From NCBI GenBank assembly GCA_050012855.1, contig JBEKGJ010000011.1, positions 1 to 64,000 of the forward strand: a stretch of 64,000 bases of DNA. Direction: 5' to 3'. Below, piece after piece: positions 16,624 through 25,904 of the stretch (positions within the stretch are counted from its first letter, which is position 1; every line of letters starts with the position of its first letter). Source of the DNA: JAJXZJ01 sp050012855. GTDB lineage: Bacteria > Verrucomicrobiota > Verrucomicrobiia > Limisphaerales > J093. The position numbers were made by a program, and so were the translations under genes. The notes under the pieces are model-generated. The model was not told where the DNA came from, did not search any database, and worked only from the letters and a program-made list of their open reading frames with translations.

Positions 16624-17394
16624 CTAAGCCGCAACTTCGCGCACCTGCACGACCTCGGCCGGATCGAACCAGTCCAGCCGGTCGGCTTCGCCCAGCGCCA
16701 TGCGGCCCGCCGCATCCACGCCCTGAAACCAACCCGCCACGCGCCGGTGATCGAGTTCGAGTTCAACCCGCCGGGGCAGGCGCCAGAAGGTGTTCACGGC
16801 GGGCAGCAGCGCGGCGAACCCGCCCTGCTCCATCGCCCCGTGCACGGATCGCAGCGCGTCCAGCAGCCGGTTCGTAAGCGCGTCGAGGTCAGGCACGGGC
16901 GCCACCAAGTCGGCCAGGCGCGTGGTCATGCCGCGCAGGGAATCGTCGGCGGTTTCGGGGATGTTGGTGACGTTGACGCCGATGCCGGCCACGGTCAGGC
17001 CCGGCTGGAAACAGTCGAGCAGCAGCCCGGCGAGCTTGCCGTTGCCCACCAGCACGTCGTTGGGCCAGCGCAAGCGGGCTTCCGCGACGCCAAAGGCGGT
17101 GATGGTCTGCGCCACGGCGAGGCCGACCGCGAGAGGCAACGCGCGCCAGCGCGCGGCTTCGCCCGGTGTGGGCAGGACGACGGAGAGCCAGAGGCCGCCA
17201 TGATCGGACACCCAGGGTCGCCGCCAGCGGCCGCGGCCGGCGGTTTGCGAGGCGGCACGGACCGCGTGCCACGCGGGGAGCGACGCGGCGACGTCGTTGG
17301 TGGACGGCACGACCCTGTGTTCGTGGAGCACCCAGCCGAACGCCCGTCCGAGCCGGGAGCCAGCCGATTCCGGCGTGGATTCGTTCCGTTCCAT
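16624..17394 (-). CDS. birA: Biotin--[carboxyl-carrier protein] ligase
   Basis: A 256-residue monofunctional biotin protein ligase. It joins biotin to ATP and then to the Lys of a carrier protein. Family motifs are STNDVAASL, the ATP/biotin-binding GRGRWRRPWVSDHGGLWLS, RWPNDVLVGNGKLAGLLLD and GIGVNV. The C-terminal SH3-like part is short, and there is no N-terminal helix-turn-helix, so it should not repress transcription as E. coli BirA does. It is the last gene of the methylmalonyl-CoA operon, 45 bases after the biotin carrier gene, so its immediate client is probably that carrier. Confidence 0.92.
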   Translation of the reverse strand: MERNESTPESAGSRLGRAFGWVLHEHRVVPSTNDVAASLPAWHAVRAASQTAGRGRWRRPWVSDHGGLWLSVVLPTPGEAARWRALPLAVGLAVAQTITAFGVAEARLRWPNDVLVGNGKLAGLLLDCFQPGLTVAGIGVNVTNIPETADDSLRGMTTRLADLVAPVPDLDALTNRLLDALRSVHGAMEQGGFAALLPAVNTFWRLPRRVELELDHRRVAGWFQGVDAAGRMALGEADRLDWFDPAEVVQVREVAA

Positions 17395-17439
17395 TGCACG
17401 TCGCCACCGTCGGGCCGGCCCACCGCCACCAGCGCGCGG

Positions 17440-17847
17440 TCAGCCGATCATGACCAGCACCTGGTTTTCCTCGACGGCATCGCCGACGGCCACCTTGACC
17501 TCGGTAACGGTGCCGGCGCGGGCGGCGAGGATGTTGGTGTTCATCTTCATCGCCTCGAGCGTAATCACGTGTTCGTTTTCCTTCACCGCCTGGCCGGGCT
17601 TGACGAGGACTTCGACGACGCGTCCGGCCAGCGGGGCGGGGACATCGCCCGGACCGGTGGCCTTGGCGGACGCAGCCGGGGCGGCAGCAGGAGCGGGAGC
17701 CGGGACGGGCGGTGCGGCGGGAACCGGGGCGGGGGCCGCGATCGCTGCGGGTGCGGGCGCAGCGGGCGCCATCGCCGGCGACTCCAGCACCTCCACCAAC
17801 ACGTCGTATTGCCGGCCATCAACAGTGATCAAAAGTCGCTTGGTCAT
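17440..17847 (-). CDS. Biotin carboxyl carrier subunit (1.3S-type)
   Basis: A 135-residue biotin carrier. Residues 1-25 (MTKRLLITVDGRQYDVLVEV) form the start of the domain. An Ala/Pro-rich flexible linker follows (~26-65), then the biotinyl domain with the lysine in EAMKMNTNI (Lys about residue 99) and a closing GDAVEENQVLVMIG. It resembles the 1.3S subunit of Propionibacterium transcarboxylase and the carrier subunits of Na+-pumping decarboxylases. It would shuttle carboxyl groups between the 12S-type (18295-19848) and 5S-type (25905-27434) subunits of the same operon. The biotin ligase follows directly. Confidence 0.92.
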   Translation of the reverse strand: MTKRLLITVDGRQYDVLVEVLESPAMAPAAPAPAAIAAPAPVPAAPPVPAPAPAAAPAASAKATGPGDVPAPLAGRVVEVLVKPGQAVKENEHVITLEAMKMNTNILAARAGTVTEVKVAVGDAVEENQVLVMIG

Positions 17848-17868
17848 GGATTAAAGGGGGTTGGCGAA

Positions 17869-18246
17869 TCAACGGACTTTGTGGGAGGAGAAGAGTTGGA
17901 CGCGGCCCCCGAGCGCCCAGGTGTTGAGGGGGGCGGCGAACGGCCAGGTGGGCGGTGACGAACCCGCCACCGGTTGGACCGCGAGGATCCGATGCGCTTC
18001 CGGCAGGGTCATGGCGACGGCCGCGGCGATCGTGGCAGCCACATCGCTGTCCACGCCGGGAGCGGAGGCGCCGACGGCCCGGCGGGCGGCCGCCGCGTAG
18101 GAACGGGCGGTGAACTCGCCGCAGTAGGTCGCCGCCGGCACGGCGGGGAAGCCGGTGGCCGAGGGCGGGAAACGATGACAGCGGCCGAGGTCGGCGGCAT
18201 CGGGTTCTGGTTCCCACCAGAGACAGGATTCGCAGCTCAATTGCAT
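17869..18246 (-). CDS. Small Cys-rich protein with an OadG-like tail, in the carboxyltransferase operon
   Basis: A 125-residue protein. The N terminus has the pattern CESCLWW..GRCHRFPP..ATYCGEF, that is CxxC, C and C spaced as in small metal-binding ribbons of the form CxxCxxW-C-PP-CGE. The C-terminal half has DVAATIAAAVAMTLPEAHRI and ends WALGGRVQLFSSHKVR. An IAAAVA helix plus a W..GR tail is reminiscent of the gamma-type or small subunits encoded beside decarboxylase/carboxyltransferase genes. It sits between the 12S-type and biotin-carrier genes with short gaps (48 and 21 bases), so a role in assembling that complex is likely but inferred. I do not know a named family for the whole protein. 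Confidence 0.7.
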   Translation of the reverse strand: MQLSCESCLWWEPEPDAADLGRCHRFPPSATGFPAVPAATYCGEFTARSYAAAARRAVGASAPGVDSDVAATIAAAVAMTLPEAHRILAVQPVAGSSPPTWPFAAPLNTWALGGRVQLFSSHKVR

Positions 18247-18294
18247 ACGCTCACAAGATCAGGGTTGGGCCGCCGGGAGGCGCGCGGTGACGGT

Positions 18295-19848
18295 TTAGAG
18301 CGGGATGGTGCCGTGCTTCTTAGGCGGCCGGGTCTCGCGTTTGGAGAGTGTGTTGCGGAGGGCCATGGCGACCACGCCGCGGGTTTCGGACGGGTCAATC
18401 ACATCGGTGATCATGTTGCGGGCGGCCGCCTCGTAAGGCGAACAGAACTTGTCGCGGTATTCGGTCACCAGTTCGGCCTCCCGGGCCTTCGGGTCCTTGG
18501 CAGCCGTGATTTCCTTGCGATAAAGGATCTTCACCGCGCCCTCGGCGCCCATGACGGCGATCTCGGCGGTCGGCCAGGCGAACACCATGTCCGCGCCCAT
18601 GTCCTGGCTGCACATGGCCAGGTAAGCGCCACCATAAGCCTTGCGCATGATGACGGTGATCTTCGGCACGGTGGAGGCGGCGTAGGCGAAGAGCATTTTT
18701 GCGCCGTGGCGGATGATGCCGCCGCGCTCCTGCTGCAGGCCGGGCAGGAAGCCGGGCACGTCCACCAGCGTGACGATCGGGATGTTGAAGACGTTGCAGA
18801 ACCGGATGAAGCGCGAGGCCTTGTCGGCGGCGTCAATGTCGAGCGTCCCGGCCTTGAACGACGGTTCGTTGGCGACGAGGCCGCAGACGATGCCCTGGAT
18901 GCGCGCAAAGCCGATGACGAGGTTCTTCGCGAACTCCTTCATGACTTCGAGAAAATCGGCGTTGTCCACCAGCCGGCCAATGACCGCGTGGGCGTTCAAG
19001 GCCTGTTTGGCGCTCGGCGGCACGAGGTTGTTCATCTCCGGGTCCGGCGTCATGTCCACTTGCGGCGTGGGATGGTGCGGCGGGTCCATGACGTTGTTCG
19101 ACGGCAGGAAGGAGAGGAGCTTGCGCGCGATGGCGATGGCGTCCCGGTCGTTTTCCGCGACGAAGTGGATGTTACCGCTGACCGACGCGTGGACGTCGGC
19201 GCTGCCGACCTCTTCCAGCGTGCACTTCTGGCCGGTGGCGGACTTGATGACCTCCGGTCCGCAGATGAACATGTTCGCCGAATTGCGGACCATGATGAGA
19301 AAATCCATCAAGGCCGGCGAATACGCGGCGCCGCCGGCGCAGGGTCCGGCGATGACCGCGATCTGCGGAATGACCCCCGAGACGAGCACGTTGCGGAAGA
19401 ACACCTGGCCGTAGCCGGAGAGGGACTCCACCCCTTCCTGGATGCGCGCCCCGCCGGAGTCGTTGAAGCCAACGATCGGCATGCCCGCCTTGAGGGCGTA
19501 GTCCATCATCTGGGCGATCTTTCGGGCGTGCACACGGCCGAGCGCACCGCCGCCCACGGTGAAGTCCTGGCTAAACGTGGCCACCGGCCGGCCGTCCACG
19601 AGGCCGACGCCGGTAATGACGCCGTCGGTGGGCAACGGTTTGTCGGCCAAGCCGAAGTTGTGGCATTCGTGCTGGGCGTGCAGGCCCATTTCCTGGAATG
19701 AGCCGGCCTGATACAAACCATTGAGACGGTCACGAGCGGTCATCAGGCCCTTTTCGCGGCGGGCGGCAAGTTTGTCCATCCCGCCGGCAGCGCGCGCGAT
19801 GTCGCGGCGGTCCTTGAGGTCCTTCAGCAGTTTCGGGTCAATGGCCAT
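18295..19848 (-). CDS. Acyl-CoA carboxyltransferase, propionyl/methylmalonyl-CoA type (PccB/MmdA/12S)
   Basis: A 517-residue carboxyltransferase of the crotonase-like fold. It moves a carboxyl group between biotin and propionyl-CoA/methylmalonyl-CoA. Two oxyanion-hole glycine motifs are visible: the N-terminal PIVGFNDSGGARIQEGVESL with AGPCAGGAAYSPAL, and the C-terminal VDVPGFLPGLQQERGGIIRHGAK with RKAYGGAYLAM. Length and sequence fit PccB, the alpha subunit of methylmalonyl-CoA decarboxylase, and the transcarboxylase 12S subunit. These cannot be told apart by sequence alone. No biotin carboxylase lies in the operon and a 5S-type gene does, which favours the transcarboxylase reading. Confidence 0.93.
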   Translation of the reverse strand: MAIDPKLLKDLKDRRDIARAAGGMDKLAARREKGLMTARDRLNGLYQAGSFQEMGLHAQHECHNFGLADKPLPTDGVITGVGLVDGRPVATFSQDFTVGGGALGRVHARKIAQMMDYALKAGMPIVGFNDSGGARIQEGVESLSGYGQVFFRNVLVSGVIPQIAVIAGPCAGGAAYSPALMDFLIMVRNSANMFICGPEVIKSATGQKCTLEEVGSADVHASVSGNIHFVAENDRDAIAIARKLLSFLPSNNVMDPPHHPTPQVDMTPDPEMNNLVPPSAKQALNAHAVIGRLVDNADFLEVMKEFAKNLVIGFARIQGIVCGLVANEPSFKAGTLDIDAADKASRFIRFCNVFNIPIVTLVDVPGFLPGLQQERGGIIRHGAKMLFAYAASTVPKITVIMRKAYGGAYLAMCSQDMGADMVFAWPTAEIAVMGAEGAVKILYRKEITAAKDPKAREAELVTEYRDKFCSPYEAAARNMITDVIDPSETRGVVAMALRNTLSKRETRPPKKHGTIPL

Positions 19849-19907
19849 AGCGTATGCGGATGATAGGATGGTGGATGGTGTCGGGGAAGTGGATTCGGCT
19901 TGCGCGG

Positions 19908-20330
19908 TCAGTGACCGATGGTGCCAGGCTTGGGCATGCAGATTTCGGTCAGCACGCCGTAGGTGGACTTGGGGTGGAGAAAGGCGACGAGCTTGTTGCC
20001 CGCGCCCTCGAAGGGATGCTCGTTGATGAGCCGACAGCCGGCGGCGGCGGCCTGCCGCAACTGCCCGGTGATGTCATCGCTCGCGAACGCCACGTGGTGA
20101 ATCCCGCCGTTCGGGTTCTTCTCGAGGAACTTCGCGATCGGGCTTTCCGGGTCGGTGGGCTCCAGCAGTTCGAGGTGCACCCCGCCCACGCTGAAGAAGG
20201 CGGTGCGGACCTTCTGCGACGGCACTTCTTCGCGGTGCTCGCATTTCAGGCCGAGCGCCTTTTCGTAGTAGGCCGCCACTTCGTCGAGCGATTTCACCGC
20301 GATGCCCAAATGGTCAATTCTCGTTATCAT
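19908..20330 (-). CDS. mce: Methylmalonyl-CoA epimerase
   Basis: A 140-residue vicinal-oxygen-chelate fold protein that interconverts (R)- and (S)-methylmalonyl-CoA. The metal ligands and family motifs are easy to see: IDHLGIAVKSLDEV (first His), VHLELLEPTD (Glu), GIHHVAFASDDI (second His), and the end YGVLTEICMPK (Glu). It sits between the mutase/MeaB genes and the carboxyltransferase, where it connects the stereoisomer made by the mutase with the one used by the carboxyltransferase. Confidence 0.95.
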   Translation of the reverse strand: MITRIDHLGIAVKSLDEVAAYYEKALGLKCEHREEVPSQKVRTAFFSVGGVHLELLEPTDPESPIAKFLEKNPNGGIHHVAFASDDITGQLRQAAAAGCRLINEHPFEGAGNKLVAFLHPKSTYGVLTEICMPKPGTIGH

Positions 20331-20369
20331 AGGTTGCTTGCAGTTCGATTAAACCGTGCCGCCGAAGAA

Positions 20370-21527
20370 TCAACGCGCCGGGGCTGCGCCCGCCGGGGCC
20401 TTCGGATCGTGGCCGGCCAGCTCGAGCAGGGCCCGGGCGGCCTGCGGGGCGGTCAATTCGCCGCGCAACAGCGCCGCCTCGATCTCCGGCTGCGTCTTCC
20501 GCACCTGCGGATGACCGTAAAAGCGCGTGGTCAGCGTCTCGCGCACCAGGTCATGGAGCCATTGGATGGCCTGCTCGCTGCGCCGGGCCGCGATCCGGCC
20601 GTTGGGCTCGAATTCCCCGTAAAAACGCAGGACGGTCTGCCAGAATTCCGGGATGCCCTCGCCCGTCACCGCCGAGGAAAGCGACACCGGCGTGGTCCAG
20701 CCGGGGGTGTTCGCCGGCAGGTAATGCAGCGCCATCGCGTACTCCTGCCTGGCCTGCTCGGCGCGCAGCCGGTTCTCGCCATCCGCCTTCGTGATCAGCA
20801 GGGCGTCCGCCTGCTCGACGATGCCCTTCTTGATGCCCTGCAGCTCGTCGCCCGCGCCCGGCAGGATCAGCAACAGAAAAAAATCCACCATCGAGCGCAC
20901 CGTCACCTCGCTCTGACCGACGCCGACGGTCTCGATGATGAGGACATCGAACCCGGCCGCCTCGCACAACAGCATGGTTTCCCGGGTTTTCCGGGCCACG
21001 CCACCGAGCGTGCGACCGGACGGCGACGGCCGGATGAAGGCGTTCGGCTGGCGGCACAACTGCTCCATGCGCGTCTTGTCGCCGAGGATGCTGCCGCCGC
21101 TGCGGGTGCTGGTGGGGTCCACCGCCAGCACGGCCACCCGCAAACCCTGGCCGCACAGGGCGCAACCCAGCGCTTCGATCAACATGCTCTTGCCGACGCC
21201 GGGCACGCCGGTAATGCCGAGGCGGCGCGACCGGCCGGTGAACGGCAGGAGTTTCTGGAGCACCTTCTGCGCGCGAACCTGGTGCTCGGGCGAACTGCTT
21301 TCGATGAGCGTGATGGCGCGCGCGAGAATCCCCCGGTCGCCGCCGCGAACCCCGTTGACATAATCGTTCACGGACAGGCGCGCGGGCGGCCGGCCGGGCG
21401 CGGGCGCCACGGACGGGGCCGCCCCGGCCGGCAGCACGGAGAGAAAACTCTGCGCCGGGCCGGGCGGATCCGACTCCGCACCGGCGCCCGCACAGGAGCA
21501 CTCCGGGGCTGGCGGCAAACCGGTCAT
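20370..21527 (-). CDS. meaB: Methylmalonyl-CoA mutase-associated GTPase MeaB
   Basis: A 385-residue G3E-type GTPase that loads and protects the adenosylcobalamin cofactor of the mutase. Motifs: ITGVPGVGKSML (P-loop), VLAVDPTSTRSGGSILGDKT (switch I and metal), IETVGVGQSEV (switch II) and LLITKADGENR (the NKxD equivalent). The first ~65 residues are Ala/Pro-rich and look disordered. I start at the ATG seven bases after the mutase stop because a GAGGG sequence lies just before it. The longer frame starts inside mutB. It is cotranscribed with mutA and mutB. Confidence 0.93.
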   Translation of the reverse strand: MTGLPPAPECSCAGAGAESDPPGPAQSFLSVLPAGAAPSVAPAPGRPPARLSVNDYVNGVRGGDRGILARAITLIESSSPEHQVRAQKVLQKLLPFTGRSRRLGITGVPGVGKSMLIEALGCALCGQGLRVAVLAVDPTSTRSGGSILGDKTRMEQLCRQPNAFIRPSPSGRTLGGVARKTRETMLLCEAAGFDVLIIETVGVGQSEVTVRSMVDFFLLLILPGAGDELQGIKKGIVEQADALLITKADGENRLRAEQARQEYAMALHYLPANTPGWTTPVSLSSAVTGEGIPEFWQTVLRFYGEFEPNGRIAARRSEQAIQWLHDLVRETLTTRFYGHPQVRKTQPEIEAALLRGELTAPQAARALLELAGHDPKAPAGAAPAR

Positions 21528-21534
21528 ACGTCCC

Positions 21535-23718
21535 TCATTTGGCGGCGAGACGTTTCTCAAGCTGGTCAAGAATCTCCTTCGCAGCCTCGGTGATAACGGT
21601 GCCCGGGCCGAAGATCGCGGCCGCGCCGTGCTCGCGCAGGAACGGGTAGTCCTGGGCCGGCACGACGCCGCCGACGATGACCATGATGTCCTCGCGGTTG
21701 AGCTTCTTCAACTCGGCGACGAGTTCCGCCATGAGGGTTTTGTGGCCGCCGGCGAGCGAGCTGATGCCGACGACATGGACGTCGTTTTCGACCGCCATGC
21801 GCGCGGTTTCCTCGGGCGACTGGAAGAGCGGACCGATGTCCACATCGAAGCCCATGTCGGCATAGGCGGTGGCGACGACCTTGGCGCCGCGGTCATGGCC
21901 GTCCTGGCCCATTTTGGCGACGAGGATGCGCGGCCGGCGGCCTTCGCGGGCCTGGAAGGTCTCGACCCGCTGGCGGATGGCGCTCAGCGCGTCCGGTTTT
22001 CCGAATTCAGCGTTGTACACCCCGGAAACGGATTTGATGGCCGCCTTGTGGCGGCCAAAGGTCTTCTCAAGTGCGAACGAAATCTCACCCAGCGACGCCC
22101 GCCGGCGGACGGCCTCGATGGCGAGTTCCAACAAGTTGCCCTGGCCGGTTTCAGCGCATTTCGTGAGGGCCTCGAGCGCAGCCTGAGCGCCGGCATGATC
22201 CCGCTCGCGGCGCAGTTTGGCGAGCCGTTTGATTTGCGACTCGCGCACCGCGTCGTTGTCCACGACCAGCGCTTCGATGGCTTCATCCTTGTCGAGGCGG
22301 TACAAATTGACGCCCACGATCGCTTCCTTGCCCGAGTCAATGCGGGCCTGGCGCCGGGCCGAAGCCTCCTCGATGCGAAGTTTCGGCAGGCCCGTCTCGA
22401 TGGCCTTGGCCATGCCACCAAGGGCCTCCACTTCCTGGAGGTGGGCCCAGGCGCGCTTCATCAGCGCGTCGGTCAGCGCCTCGACGTAAAACGAGCCGCC
22501 CCACGGGTCAATCACGTTGCAGATGCCGGTTTCGTTCTGGAGGAAAAGTTGCGTGTTACGGGCGATGCGGGCGGAGAAATCCGTCGGGAGCGCGATCGCC
22601 TCGTCCAGCGAGTTCGTGTGCAGCGACTGGGTGTGCCCCAGCGCGGCGGCCATGGCCTCGACGCAGGTGCGGACGACGTTGTTGTAGGGATCCTGCTCCG
22701 TGAGGCTCCAACCCGAGGTCTGCGAGTGCGTGCGCAGCGCCATGGACTTGGGATTCCTCGGGTTGAACTGTTTGATGAGCCTGGCCCAGAGCACGCGGGC
22801 GGCGCGCATCTTGGCGACTTCCATGAAGAAGTTCTTGCCCTGCGCCCAGAAAAACGAGAGTCGCGGCGCGAACGCGTCAATGGGAATGCCCGCCTTCAGG
22901 CCGGTGCGCACATACTCGACGCCGTCAGCCAGCGTGTAGGCCAGTTCGAGGTCCACCGTGGCGCCCGCCTCCTGCATGTGATAGCCGGAGATCGAGATGC
23001 TGTTGAACTTCGGCATCTTCTGCGACGTGAAGGAGAAGATATCCGCGATGATCCGGATCGAGGGCTCCGGCGGATAGATGTAGGTGTTGCGGACGAGGTA
23101 TTCCTTGAGGATGTCGTTCTGGATCGTGCCGGAGAGCTGCGCCATCGGCACCCCCTGCTCCTCGGCGGCGACGATGTAGAATGCCAGGATCGGCAGCACC
23201 GCGCCGTTCATCGTCATGGACACGGAGATTTTGTCCAGCGGGATGGCGTCGAACAGGATCTTCGCATCGAGGATCGAGTTCACCGCCACGCCGGCCTTGC
23301 CCACGTCCGCGAGGGCGCGCGGGTGGTCGGAGTCATAGCCGCGGTGGGTTGGCAGGTCGAAGGCGACCGAGAGCCCCTGCTGGCCGGCGGCGATGTTGCG
23401 GCGGTAGAAGGCGTTGCTCTCCTCGGCCGTCGAGAAGCCCGCGTACTGCCGCACCGTCCAGGGCTTGCTGACATACATCGTGGCGTAGGGACCGCGCAGG
23501 AAGGGCGGCAGGCCCGGCAGGTAATCGAGGTGTTCGAGCCCCTTCAGATCCTTCTCCGTGTAGAGCGGCCGGACGGCAATCTGCTCCATCGTGTGCCAGA
23601 TCCATTCGTCGAGCGGCCGGCCGGTCTCGCGCTCGACCTGCGCCTTCCAACTGGCGAAGGACTTCTTCGCGACCGGCGGTTGGTAGGCAAGCTGGGTGAA
23701 ATCAGGAAACGTCTTCAC
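21535..23718 (-). CDS. mutB: Methylmalonyl-CoA mutase large (catalytic) subunit
   Basis: A 727-residue adenosylcobalamin enzyme that interconverts methylmalonyl-CoA and succinyl-CoA. The TIM barrel carries RGPYATMYVSKPWTVRQYAG, FDLPTHRGYDSDHPR, and TSGWSLTEQDPYNN with the substrate-binding residues. The C-terminal B12 domain has GQDGHDRGAKV (the DxHxxG cobalt-ligand His, near residue 610), VVGISSLAGGH (SxL) and MVIVGGVVP (GG). The start codon overlaps the mutA stop (ATGA), so translation is probably coupled. Confidence 0.96.
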   Translation of the reverse strand: MKTFPDFTQLAYQPPVAKKSFASWKAQVERETGRPLDEWIWHTMEQIAVRPLYTEKDLKGLEHLDYLPGLPPFLRGPYATMYVSKPWTVRQYAGFSTAEESNAFYRRNIAAGQQGLSVAFDLPTHRGYDSDHPRALADVGKAGVAVNSILDAKILFDAIPLDKISVSMTMNGAVLPILAFYIVAAEEQGVPMAQLSGTIQNDILKEYLVRNTYIYPPEPSIRIIADIFSFTSQKMPKFNSISISGYHMQEAGATVDLELAYTLADGVEYVRTGLKAGIPIDAFAPRLSFFWAQGKNFFMEVAKMRAARVLWARLIKQFNPRNPKSMALRTHSQTSGWSLTEQDPYNNVVRTCVEAMAAALGHTQSLHTNSLDEAIALPTDFSARIARNTQLFLQNETGICNVIDPWGGSFYVEALTDALMKRAWAHLQEVEALGGMAKAIETGLPKLRIEEASARRQARIDSGKEAIVGVNLYRLDKDEAIEALVVDNDAVRESQIKRLAKLRRERDHAGAQAALEALTKCAETGQGNLLELAIEAVRRRASLGEISFALEKTFGRHKAAIKSVSGVYNAEFGKPDALSAIRQRVETFQAREGRRPRILVAKMGQDGHDRGAKVVATAYADMGFDVDIGPLFQSPEETARMAVENDVHVVGISSLAGGHKTLMAELVAELKKLNREDIMVIVGGVVPAQDYPFLREHGAAAIFGPGTVITEAAKEILDQLEKRLAAK

Positions 23719-25886
23719 AGGGCAACTCCCATTTTCTTCAGAATGTTCGTCAGAAACTCGACCGCGTTGACGTGGAGGTGAACGAAGTCGTCCACGCCCG
23801 CCTGCTTATACGTCTCGATCTGCTCGGCCGGATGGCCGGCCAGCACGACGACGCGGCTGGCGTCCCCGGCCTTGATCGCCTTGACCAGGCCCGGCACCAG
23901 CCCGGGATAGGTTTCGTCGGTCGAGCAGATGACAACGACCGGCGCGCCGGACTCGATGGCCTTGGCGGCGGCGGCCTCGACGTTGGCAAACCCGGGCGGA
24001 TACACCACGTCGAACCCGCCCACGGAGAAGAATCCGCGGCTGAAATCGGCCCGGGCCTTGTATTGCGCCGGTGGCCCCATGTTCGCGAGGAAGACCTTGG
24101 GCCGCGCGCCCTGGCCCGCGGCGAAACACTCGACCGCGGCGCGGAGCCGCTCGAAGTCCTGTGCGGCGCGCTGGAGCTTCACCGGCGTGATCGGGGCGTC
24201 GGGCTGATCCTTCGCCCGCAACGCGCGGGTGGCCTCGCCCAAGGTCGCCCCGGCGGCGAACGCCGCGACGCAGGTCTCAAACAAACCGGTTTTGCCGGCC
24301 TCGACGATTTTCGCGAGCTTGGCGATCACGACCGCGCTTTCCCCCTCATCGGCCGAGGTGCGGCAAGCCTTCACCTGCTCAGCCCGCTGCCGCTGGAAGG
24401 CGGCAGCGTCCACGACCGGCCTGGGCAGCGGCGTCTCCTTGAGATTGGCGAACTGGTTGGTGCCAATGATCACATCCCGCCGCCGGGCGACGTTTTTCAG
24501 TTTCTCAGCCGCCATCTTCGCGACTTCCGCCTGCGGGAAGCCGGCCTTCAGAGCCGCAGCCATGCCGCCGCGTTTTTCGACCGATTGGAACAGCGCCCAG
24601 GCCGCGCGCGCCACTTCGTCGGTGAGCCGCTCGACAAACCACGCGCCACCGGTCGGATCAATCACGCGGTCGAGGTCGCACTCCTTCTGCAGGATGATCT
24701 GCGTGTTGCGGGCGAGGCGCTGCGAGAAATCGTCCGGCGGGCGCACCACCTCGTCGAAAGCCCCGACCTGCAGGCTGTCGCAGCCACCCATCGCGCCGGC
24801 GAAGGCCTCGACCGTACCGCGGAGCACGTTGATGTGCGGATCGAGCACCGTCTTGTTCCACAGCGACGTGCGGACGTGCAGCGTGAGCTTCTGGGCCTCG
24901 GCGTTGCCGCCCAGCGCCGCCACCGCGGTCGCCCACAGCATGCGCGCGGCGCGGAGCTTGGCGATTTCCATGAAGAAATTCGAACCGACCGTCAGCGCGA
25001 AGCGGACCCGCGGCGCGGCGACGTTGACACCGATGCCGCGCGCGTTCAGGGCCCGGAGATACTCGATGCCCGTGGCGAGGGCGAAGGCGAGTTCCTGAAC
25101 CGCGCTGCCGCCGCCTTCGTGCCAGGAACGGCTGTGCACGCACACCGTCTGGAGCTGTGGCGCGTTTTTGGCGGCCCAACGGACCAGCTCGGCCATCTCG
25201 CGATAGGCACCCTCGAGCGATTGCGGCAACCGGCCGGCATGGGCCAGCACGCCCAGCGGGTCCATCTCAATGCAACCGCGCAGCGTTTCCACCGGCTGCT
25301 TTTGTTGCCGGCGAAGCGCCACGAGCAGCGCCGCGAACGGCAGCGCCGAGGCGCCGGACCGCACCAGCAGCGAAACCTTGTTCAGATCAATTCCGTCCAG
25401 TGCCCGGGCCAGATCGGCCACCGTCGCCACCGACAACCCGCCGGCACCGACCTCGCCGGCCGCGGCCGTGTCGGGGTCCTGCCCGTTACGCGTGGCCAGG
25501 TCGAGCACGATGTTCAAACCGGTGAGTCCGCGGCCCAGATAGGCGCGCGCGGCGGTGTTGAACTCGGCCGGGCTGGAATTAAAGACTTCCTGGGAAACCT
25601 CCCACGACTCGGTGAGGTAACCCGACGCCTTGCGACCGCGCACGAACGGGGCGAAACCAGGCATCGAATGGACGTGCGGCAGTTCGGCAATGTCCTCGCG
25701 CCGGTAAATCGGCTGCAGCGTGATGCCTTCGTAGGTGCGCGTCACCAGCTTCTTCTCGAACGGCACGCCCTTGAGTTCCGCCTCGACGACCTGACGCCAG
25801 TCGGCGTAGGTGGGCGGCGGAAAATCGGCCTGCAACTTCAGCGGGGCCGGTTTCGCGGCGGGCATGGAGGTTGTGGTGTTGGACAT
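23715..25886 (-). CDS. mutA: Methylmalonyl-CoA mutase small subunit
   Basis: A 723-residue non-catalytic partner of MutB. It shares the barrel and B12-domain architecture (LKGVPFEKKLVTRTYEGI, MPGFAPFVRGR, NTQIILQKECDLDRVIDPTG). It lacks the cobalt-binding DxHxxG: the matching position reads ANMGPPAQYKARADF. This is the normal state of the small subunit of the heterodimer, as in Propionibacterium and Methylobacterium-type MutA. The start overlaps nothing. The 5S-type gene ends 18 bases before it. Confidence 0.95.
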   Translation of the reverse strand: MSNTTTSMPAAKPAPLKLQADFPPPTYADWRQVVEAELKGVPFEKKLVTRTYEGITLQPIYRREDIAELPHVHSMPGFAPFVRGRKASGYLTESWEVSQEVFNSSPAEFNTAARAYLGRGLTGLNIVLDLATRNGQDPDTAAAGEVGAGGLSVATVADLARALDGIDLNKVSLLVRSGASALPFAALLVALRRQQKQPVETLRGCIEMDPLGVLAHAGRLPQSLEGAYREMAELVRWAAKNAPQLQTVCVHSRSWHEGGGSAVQELAFALATGIEYLRALNARGIGVNVAAPRVRFALTVGSNFFMEIAKLRAARMLWATAVAALGGNAEAQKLTLHVRTSLWNKTVLDPHINVLRGTVEAFAGAMGGCDSLQVGAFDEVVRPPDDFSQRLARNTQIILQKECDLDRVIDPTGGAWFVERLTDEVARAAWALFQSVEKRGGMAAALKAGFPQAEVAKMAAEKLKNVARRRDVIIGTNQFANLKETPLPRPVVDAAAFQRQRAEQVKACRTSADEGESAVVIAKLAKIVEAGKTGLFETCVAAFAAGATLGEATRALRAKDQPDAPITPVKLQRAAQDFERLRAAVECFAAGQGARPKVFLANMGPPAQYKARADFSRGFFSVGGFDVVYPPGFANVEAAAAKAIESGAPVVVICSTDETYPGLVPGLVKAIKAGDASRVVVLAGHPAEQIETYKQAGVDDFVHLHVNAVEFLTNILKKMGVAL

Positions 25887-25904
25887 AGATCAGGCAGGTT
25901 GAAA

